From assembly GCA_965215035.1 (NCBI GenBank), contig OZ244040.1, forward strand, positions 1,550,001 through 1,614,000: DNA of 64,000 bases, given 5' to 3'. Shown here in pieces: positions 58,540-64,000 of this stretch. This DNA is from Azophilus sp965215035 (GTDB lineage: Bacteria > Pseudomonadota > Gammaproteobacteria > Pseudomonadales > Azotimanducaceae). The position numbers were made by a program, and so were the translations under genes. The notes beneath the pieces were generated by a model that saw only the letters and a program-made list of their open reading frames with translations, did not search any database and was not told the origin of the DNA. Positions within the stretch are counted from its first letter, which is position 1. The number at the start of each line of letters is the position of its first letter.

Positions 58540-59514
58540 ATGAAGGTTAAAAACGTGACCCGGGCGGCATTGGACATGGGCCGCTTGCGCTCCGCGTCCG
58601 ATGTCGGCGAAGCCTTTGCCGCCATCAAGGCGTTGGGGCTCAAGGAATACGTGGCGGAGCTCGAAGCGCTGGGTTATACCGTCATTCCGCCGGAGCTGGC
58701 CGGGTCGCGGCAACTGGCGCCGGCGTTGTTGCGAAGAATCTGCGAAATCTCCCAGGAGACGCGCGGGCAATGCCCGGACTTGGAAGGCGGTGCGACCCAC
58801 GCCGACCCGGTGGAACCCGTCGAACGGCAGGAATTCCTGCTGGCCAAGGGCCGGATTTTCGAACAGGCGCTGATGAATCCGGTGGTACTGGCGATGGTGC
58901 GCTACCTCCTTGGCGCCGATGCGGTGCTGTCCACCTGCGTCGGGCGCATCAAGGGTGCCGGCGTATTGCCGCTGATGCTGCACACCGACCAGACCTTCCA
59001 CCCCGCGCCCCTACCCCTGGTGTGCAACGCCACCTACCTGCTGACGGACTACACCCGGGAGAATGGGGCGCTGTGCTTCGTTCCGGGCAGCCACCGGCTA
59101 CAGCGCAACCCGTTGCCGCAAGAGAACTTCTACTTGGGCGGGCTCGACCGCGTCAGCGCGGAGGCGGCGGTAGCGGCAGGCCAATCCCTAGAGGTTCGCG
59201 ACCCGCCGGGCCTCCGCGTGGTAGAGGCGCCCGCCGGGTCGCTGGCGGTATGGCAAGGCAACACCTGGCACGGCGCGGTCGCACGCTCGGCACCGGGCTT
59301 AAGGGTTAACCTAATCCTCTATTTCTGCAACAAGTGGCTGCGCCCCCAGGAAGCTTACCGGGAGTGCCTACCCCAGGAAATTCTCGACCGGAACGACGAA
59401 CAGTTCGCCCGCCTAGTGGGCTCGGAGATCTTCTACGGGTGGGGCCCCGAGGGCACCGATTTCGATGCTCGCAAGGCTTTTACCGCCGCACGGCGGCGCG
59501 TCGGTTCAATTTGA
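58540..59514 (+). CDS. Phytanoyl-CoA dioxygenase (PhyH) family protein
   Basis: The 324-residue protein has the iron ligands His-x-Asp in PLMLHTDQTFHPAPLPLV and the distal His in LAVWQGNTWHGAV. The 2-oxoglutarate Arg is in SAPGLRVNLILYF. It is related in layout to the protein at 46906. Co-location with an acyl-CoA ligase suggests a hydroxylation on an acyl-CoA or its acid, as in phytanic acid alpha-oxidation, but the substrate is unproven. The 189 bp after it hold no gene. Confidence 0.87.
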   Translation: MKVKNVTRAALDMGRLRSASDVGEAFAAIKALGLKEYVAELEALGYTVIPPELAGSRQLAPALLRRICEISQETRGQCPDLEGGATHADPVEPVERQEFLLAKGRIFEQALMNPVVLAMVRYLLGADAVLSTCVGRIKGAGVLPLMLHTDQTFHPAPLPLVCNATYLLTDYTRENGALCFVPGSHRLQRNPLPQENFYLGGLDRVSAEAAVAAGQSLEVRDPPGLRVVEAPAGSLAVWQGNTWHGAVARSAPGLRVNLILYFCNKWLRPQEAYRECLPQEILDRNDEQFARLVGSEIFYGWGPEGTDFDARKAFTAARRRVGSI

Positions 59515-59703
59515 CTACTAGGGCCTGTCAGGCGCTAAGGATGGTGCTTGCTCCACGGTCTGTACGTCTCCACCAATGGTCGATCTTGGTTCGGTGGGCA
59601 CCGCGACGAATTTGACAATTGACCGCTGAGTCGATCCCGGCCTGTCGTTGCAAGGCCGTGTGGCCTGCGCGCCCGGGCTATCGATGCGGAATGCGGTGTC
59701 GGT

Positions 59704-60198
59704 TCAGGCGTCGGAATAGATGAGCAGGCGCTTGCGGATTGCCGATCTGGGCAATCGGCATCGTGGATGCGCGGCGATCTTGTCAAGGCCCGCGTACAAG
59801 TCGTTCCGACCGATGACGCGGTGCTCGAACATCCGGTCGAGCAGCCACAGGACTCCGTAGCAGGCAACTTTTTCTTCCTCTGCGAGTTCGCGCTGTGCTC
59901 GGTCGCCGGACAGCAGCGTCCATGCTTTTGTCTTGGCAAGGGCGAGCGCGAAGCTGTCGGGAAGCGAAAGGGATCGGCGCTTGCGGCGGTAGCCGAGGGC
60001 AACCGCGACCGCCTTGCCGTCGAGCTCCTCGACGCGAAGCCCGAGGCGGATGAAATCCGCGCCCCCGTAGTCCTTGAGTTCGCGTTCGTAGAGCAGGTCA
60101 GGAACAGTGAACTCGAAGGGCAAGCGAAAAGCCGACTCAATAAGAGAGCCGCGCTCGAGGTCGATCAGAACGGACGTGTCCGAAACGAGAACCTTCAC
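59704..60198 (-). CDS. PIN-domain protein, likely toxin or RNase partner
   Basis: From the GTG at 60198 the 164-residue protein begins VKVLVSDTSVLIDLERGSL, the first acidic residue of a PIN nuclease. The second is in LPDSFALALAKTKAWTLLSGDRAQRELAEEE (SGD). The C-terminus (GVLWLLDRMFEHRVIG) is typical of DUF3368-like PINs. It follows the XRE-ImmA gene with a 5-bp gap, the standard pairing in which the larger gene regulates or neutralises the PIN protein. A longer upstream frame would overlap the partner gene and is rejected. Confidence 0.85.
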   Translation of the reverse strand: MKVLVSDTSVLIDLERGSLIESAFRLPFEFTVPDLLYERELKDYGGADFIRLGLRVEELDGKAVAVALGYRRKRRSLSLPDSFALALAKTKAWTLLSGDRAQRELAEEEKVACYGVLWLLDRMFEHRVIGRNDLYAGLDKIAAHPRCRLPRSAIRKRLLIYSDA

Positions 60199-60203
60199 GA
60201 TGC

Positions 60204-61286
60204 TCAGGCGCCGGCGGAGGCCTCGATGTCGGGTGGTTCGTCCATCCGGCGGTTGAGCTCGTGCACCGAGTGTCCGAGCAACTCGGCGGCCTTGGCTTCG
60301 GAGATCGCCCCCTCGGCCAGGGCGCGGAAGCACAGGCGCTCGAAGCGCATGGGGCGTTCGCCGGGCATGGCGCCCGGCTCCCTGTACGGCGGGCTGCGCC
60401 AGCCGCGCTGGGTGAACTCGTTGAAGAGGAACCGAACGAGCGGCGGGCCGAAGATGCCGAGGTCCTTGCAGCGGTAGGTGAGCGCCTGCACGCTCACCCC
60501 GAAGATGCGCTTGAGATCGAAGAGCTCGCCCCAGCCCATGGACTTGCGGTGCTTGCCGATCTCGGCCCGAAGGGTCTCGGCCGGCATAAGGAACGCGCCG
60601 GCGAAGCGGTGAGCGGCCTTCTCGTCGTCGATCTTCGACGCGGTCTCAAGGGCCATGTGGCCGAGCTCGTGCGCAAGCGTGAAGCGCTGGCGTTCGCCCC
60701 AGTCGTTGCGATTGACGACGACGACCGATGCGACGCTCCTGTCTTCGCGGCGCACCCGTGCGGTGAGACCGTCGATGTTGGCGAGGGACATCGCGAGGAC
60801 TTTGATACCGCGCTCCTCAAAGAGATCGACGAGATTGGGGATGGGATCGAGCCCGAGACCCCAGTGGCCACGGAGCCCATGTGCAGCGTGCTCGGCTTCG
60901 GTCAGATCGCGCAGTACGGGCCACGGGGCTTCGCGCGGCATGTCCCAGACGGTTGGCAGGGCGAGGATCTCCTCCACCGTCAGATAGCGCTCGAGCAGGT
61001 GCAGGATGCGGGCTTCCACTTGCGCCTCCTCGCGCCGGCTGGTGAACCGCTTCTTGCGGAAATCGATGGCCTCGAGGCGAATGTCGCTGTCGCTGGCCAA
61101 GTAGCCGACGGGGACGCCGAGCGCATCGGAGAGCGCGATGAGCACGCCCGAGCTGGGCATGGACTCGTCGCGCTCGTACTTGCTGATCGCCTGTGCCGTC
61201 ACGCGGTTGTCGATCCGGGCTTCGAGATCGCGCAGGGAAAGGCCACAGGCACGGCGAGACACCCGAATGCGTTGACCTACAGTCAT
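60204..61286 (-). CDS. XRE-family regulator fused to an ImmA/IrrE metallopeptidase
   Basis: The 360-residue protein has an N-terminal helix-turn-helix (GQRIRVSRRACGLSLRDLEARI to ALSDALGVPVGYL). The ImmA/IrrE domain follows, with zinc site LAHELGHMALETA near residue 205 and FAGAFLMPAETLRAEI. Such proteins pair with a toxin or a repressor and can cleave a partner. It is the upstream gene of the PIN pair. A palindrome in its promoter suggests autoregulation. The codon choice looks slightly different from the acyl-CoA genes, so it may have been acquired. Confidence 0.9.
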   Translation of the reverse strand: MTVGQRIRVSRRACGLSLRDLEARIDNRVTAQAISKYERDESMPSSGVLIALSDALGVPVGYLASDSDIRLEAIDFRKKRFTSRREEAQVEARILHLLERYLTVEEILALPTVWDMPREAPWPVLRDLTEAEHAAHGLRGHWGLGLDPIPNLVDLFEERGIKVLAMSLANIDGLTARVRREDRSVASVVVVNRNDWGERQRFTLAHELGHMALETASKIDDEKAAHRFAGAFLMPAETLRAEIGKHRKSMGWGELFDLKRIFGVSVQALTYRCKDLGIFGPPLVRFLFNEFTQRGWRSPPYREPGAMPGERPMRFERLCFRALAEGAISEAKAAELLGHSVHELNRRMDEPPDIEASAGA

Positions 61287-61307
61287 ATTCTATCCCCCTC
61301 TCTGGAG

Positions 61308-61342
61308 TTGACAAAAGTATATTTTAATATGTAATTTGTCAA
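61308..61342. promoter_or_regulatory. Palindromic operator in the XRE-ImmA promoter
   Basis: TTGACAAA and TTTGTCAA lie 19 bp apart in markedly AT-rich DNA, between the divergent XRE and MBL-fold genes. Each arm contains a TTGACA -35-like hexamer, one per strand, so an XRE dimer could cover both promoters. On the minus strand TATACT follows 15 bp later. Confidence 0.6.
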
Positions 61343-61417
61343 ATATCGGGGTTGAAAGTACCTGCGGCGATCTCGTGCCGATGCACCAACCCGTATCGCG
61401 TGCCAGAGATTGAGACA

Positions 61418-61655
61418 ATGACCGCTTATCTTTCGTTCTTCCCGGTCGGCAACGGCGACATGACGCTCGTGCGGACCGACGAAGGCCATAGCATATTGAT
61501 AGACATGAACATTCGCGCTGATGCGGATGATCCCGATGACGCTACTCCCGATGTCGCCGCGAAACTTCGCGACAAGCTGTTTCGCGACGCCGCGGGACGG
61601 CTCTATGTCGATGCGCTACTGATCAGCCACCCGGACGAGGATCACTGTCGGGGCT
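61418..61655 (+). pseudogene. MBL-fold metallohydrolase, N-terminal fragment
   Basis: MTAYLSFFPVGNGDMTLVRTDEGHSILIDMN and the metal motif LLISHPDEDHCRG are a metallo-beta-lactamase-fold start. After GL the family sequence stops: the frame reads RKRWSCWSVCPRRW and ends at 61759. The rest of the protein, including later His/Asp ligands, is missing. This type is often seen in defence islands next to toxin-antitoxin genes. Confidence 0.75.
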
Positions 61656-61839
61656 TACGCAAGCGCTGGAGTTGCTGGAGTGTCTGTCCGAGGAGATGGC
61701 CTGGTGCCGGGGGTGGGCGAAGAGCCGGTGCACCGGGGGCTACATGCGTAGGCGGGTAAGTGGTGGGGCCGGTCGACGGGCGAGGAGATGATCCGCCGCG
61801 TCGAGGCGCTGGCCACGACCTGCTCCTGTTGCGTGACCG

Positions 61840-61947
61840 CTACAAGGTCGAGACGCCGACCGGGTTCTTGCAAGCGGTAGCGAACCGCCATTGGCTACCG
61901 AGGGCAACTTGCTACAAGGTCGAGACGCCAGCCGAGTTCTTGCAAGG
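61840..61947. repeat. 36-bp imperfect direct repeats in non-coding DNA
   Basis: CTACAAGGTCGAGACGCC occurs at about 61840 and 61911, each followed by a variant of GACCGGGTTCTTGCAAG. The pair is spaced by about 35 bp in the 370-bp gap between the MBL fragment and the TonB receptor. One plus frame reads YKVETPTGFLQAVANRHWL. I see no intact gene in the gap. Confidence 0.6.
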
Positions 61948-62024
61948 GCTTTGACCGGCCCAGGACGCGGCACCTGTGGTGGCCACTGGGCTGCCACCAC
62001 ATTCGCGATGTCCTTGGTGCGGGT

Positions 62025-64000
62025 CTATTGCTGCCAACGCCAGTTGGCGGTTACCCCGAAGCTGCGTGGTGGTCCGTAGACCCATACGCCCCAGCCGAGG
62101 CCCAGAGGACCTTCTGTGCCCAGCCGACCGGGATCGTCCAGGGTATCGGTCACCCAGAGTTCATCGGTGAGGTTTTTGCCCCAAACGCCAATATCCCAAT
62201 TGCCGCTTGGGGAGATGTAGGTCATGCGTGCGTTAAGCTGATTCTGGCTGATTTCCTGGGTGTTGATGTTGACAATCTGCTTGAAGTGGTCGCCTTGGTA
62301 GTAGTAGTCGGTGAACAATCTCACCCTGCCACCGCTGCCAAGGGGAATCTCATAGCCCAGGGCGGCGTTGAAGCTCACTTCCGGGGAGTTGGCCAGCTTG
62401 CGCGGCGAATCGCCCAATGGCCCGTCGAAATTGGCGCGGGGATCGTTGTTCTTGGTGTCTAGGAGGGCGAGGCCCAACTTGATGTCCAGGCTGTCCACGG
62501 GCCGCAAGCGCAGTTCCGCCTCCAGGCCCTTGACGTCCGCCGCCGCCAGGTTGTCGAGCCCGGTGGTGGTGATGTTGCGCTGGTCGTCGCGGAACACGGT
62601 CACCGCCTGCAGGCCCTCATAGTCATAGGTGAAGGCGGCGGCGTTGAAAATCGCCCGCCCCTCGGCGAATGTCGACTTGAACCCGAGTTCGTAGCCGGTG
62701 ACCTCCTCCTTGTCGAATGGCCGGTATTGGCTGGGGTTCAGGTTGAAGCCGCCGTTGAAGCCGCCGGGCTTGATGCCCGTGGCCGCGCTGGCGTACACCA
62801 GGATGTCGTCGTTGGGAACATAGTCCAGGGCGACACGCCAGGTGAAAGCGGTGTCATCGGTTTTGCCGTCAAGCTCCACGGTGTTGCCGTCCACATCCAC
62901 AATGGTTCTAGGCAGCATGTTGGTGAGGGTTAAATTGAAAGCCGGTAGATGGTAGCTAACATTCTGCACAAAGGTCACATCGTCCCGGACCACCCGGCCC
63001 CCGGCGCTCAAGCGCCATTGTTCGGACAGATCCCAAGCGACTTGGCCATAGGCCGCAAAATTTTCCCGGTCTTGTTCATAGGTGAGCTCGGCGCGGCCGG
63101 GGCCGGGTGGGAATTCGTCGAGGTAGCCAATACGGCCGGGCAATTCAGCCACTTCATCCCTGGAATAGTTGGCACCCAAGATCCAGTTGAACGGCCCGTC
63201 AAAATTGGAGGTGAGGCGAAACTCGTGGGAAAAGGCCCAGATCTTGCTAGTGAACAGGAAATCCACATAGAGCGCCGGCGTGCCGTCGGATTCCTTGGGC
63301 TGCCAACGATCATAGTCCTGATAGCTGGTGACAGACAGCAGGGTGAGGCTGTCGAAGTCTTTCTCCAGGGTGAAGGTGACGCCGATGTTGTCGTTCTTCA
63401 GCGTCTCGTTTTCGTTGATGTAGGTGGAAAGATCGTTGGTATAATCGCCGGCGAATGGGTCACCGTCCGTGTCGCTATAGCCCCCGTAGTCCACACAAGT
63501 TTGCGGGTCCAGCCGGTTCTCCAGGAACGCCTGGCACACGCCGCCAAAGGGGTTCGCCTTGTCGCGATAGCCAACATGCTGGAAATACACGGGCTGGGAG
63601 CGGTCGCGGCTGCCAAAGAGCTTGAAGTTGATGCTGAGGTCGTCGGACGGTTCCCACAGCAGTTGCGCCCGGGCCGCCAGAATGTCCACTTCGCCGACAT
63701 CGTTGCCGGTGGTGCGGTTATAAACCCACCCGTCCTCCTGCTGAATGGACATCAGGCTTACCCTGCCGGAAAGGGTGTCGCTTAGCGGGCCGCCGACGGC
63801 CGCTTCGAATTCCCAACGATCCCACTTGCCGTATTCGACGCGGGCATAGCCATCGGCCTCGCGGCCGGGTTTGCGGGTGAAGTAGCTCACCGCGCCGCCA
63901 TTGGTGTTGCGTCCGAACACGTCGCCCTGAGGCCCTTTGATCACCTCCACCCGCTCGATGTCGTACAGATGCGCGCCCATCACGGCGATGGAGGTTTGAA
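62025..64000 (-). CDS. TonB-dependent outer-membrane receptor (5' end outside window)
   Basis: About 659 residues are visible, and the frame stays open to the window edge with plug-domain sequence QTSIAVMMGAHLYDIERVEVIKGPQGDVFGRNTNGG. That is the classic TonB receptor plug motif followed by AVSYFTRKP. The barrel part ends in WRWQQ, with the final aromatic strand FGVTANWRW that signals outer-membrane assembly. The signal peptide and TonB box are beyond the edge. The substrate is unknown; the family ranges from siderophores to polysaccharides and cobalamin. Confidence 0.93.
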   Translation of the reverse strand, partial: QTSIAVMGAHLYDIERVEVIKGPQGDVFGRNTNGGAVSYFTRKPGREADGYARVEYGKWDRWEFEAAVGGPLSDTLSGRVSLMSIQQEDGWVYNRTTGNDVGEVDILAARAQLLWEPSDDLSINFKLFGSRDRSQPVYFQHVGYRDKANPFGGVCQAFLENRLDPQTCVDYGGYSDTDGDPFAGDYTNDLSTYINENETLKNDNIGVTFTLEKDFDSLTLLSVTSYQDYDRWQPKESDGTPALYVDFLFTSKIWAFSHEFRLTSNFDGPFNWILGANYSRDEVAELPGRIGYLDEFPPGPGRAELTYEQDRENFAAYGQVAWDLSEQWRLSAGGRVVRDDVTFVQNVSYHLPAFNLTLTNMLPRTIVDVDGNTVELDGKTDDTAFTWRVALDYVPNDDILVYASAATGIKPGGFNGGFNLNPSQYRPFDKEEVTGYELGFKSTFAEGRAIFNAAAFTYDYEGLQAVTVFRDDQRNITTTGLDNLAAADVKGLEAELRLRPVDSLDIKLGLALLDTKNNDPRANFDGPLGDSPRKLANSPEVSFNAALGYEIPLGSGGRVRLFTDYYYQGDHFKQIVNINTQEISQNQLNARMTYISPSGNWDIGVWGKNLTDELWVTDTLDDPGRLGTEGPLGLGWGVWVYGPPRSFGVTANWRWQQ

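Noticed and set aside
61840..61947. CRISPR array
   Set aside because: Only two imperfect repeat copies, no cas genes and no further units.

Overview
The window is GC-rich, gene-dense chromosomal DNA of a gammaproteobacterium. The strongest evidence is the gene order dsbD'–aroQ–accB–DUF3426'–purH–purD, which matches a Pseudomonas-type locus with pieces missing. A Pseudomonas-like NrdA/NrdB pair, mpl, and a PhoQ/PhoP-like two-component system agree with this. The many acyl-CoA enzymes, two phytanoyl-CoA dioxygenase-like proteins and a TonB receptor suggest an environmental heterotroph that degrades lipids or lipid-like compounds. No rRNA, tRNA or CRISPR array was recognised. The first gene (acyl-CoA dehydrogenase) and the last (TonB receptor) are cut by the window edges.

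Layout. 1-6 kb: acyl-CoA dehydrogenases, an alpha/beta hydrolase, an enoyl-CoA hydratase and a dual-CDGSH protein. 6-12.7 kb: a DUF349 protein, a dicarboxylate/amino acid symporter, a decayed IS1595-type transposase with two MITEs, and a NupC-type nucleoside transporter. 12.7-18.6 kb: an export cassette (double-glycine leader peptide, aspartic protease, HlyD adaptor, C39 peptidase-ABC exporter) between two ~408-bp direct repeats built from pieces of the neighbouring genes. 18.5-22 kb: histidine kinase, response regulator, PepSY and glycine-zipper proteins. 22-27.6 kb: glycerate kinase, DoxX, DinG helicase and a cyclic-nucleotide-binding protein, with many short repeats. 27.7-32.8 kb: the eroded aroQ-accB-purHD operon. 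32.9-45 kb: lipoprotein, DUF2333, pyrophosphatase HppA and PPi-type phosphofructokinase, Mpl, NrdB and NrdA. 45-54.5 kb: glycerol kinase, PhyH, phosphotriesterase-like protein, M48 protease and a second acyl-CoA gene group. 54.5-59.5 kb: MerR regulator, two candidate sibling sRNAs, a DUF4143 remnant, an acyl-CoA ligase and a second PhyH. 59.7-64 kb: a PIN/XRE-ImmA pair, a broken metallo-beta-lactamase-fold gene and the TonB receptor.

Three things stand out. (1) One 42-45-nt tandem repeat lies in frame inside three unrelated conserved genes (DUF349, nupC, histidine kinase), read in three different frames and on both strands, with a weaker intergenic copy. (2) The export cassette sits between direct repeats that carry both flanking gene ends plus a 127-bp piece of the cassette itself, suggesting excision, re-insertion or unequal recombination. 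(3) Two paralogous elements around the MerR gene fold into the same three-way junction on the minus strand. Each has its own sigma70-like promoter, a CCUCCC loop and a terminal U-tract, and they look like sibling small RNAs. All functional statements are inferred from reading the sequence; no database search was run.
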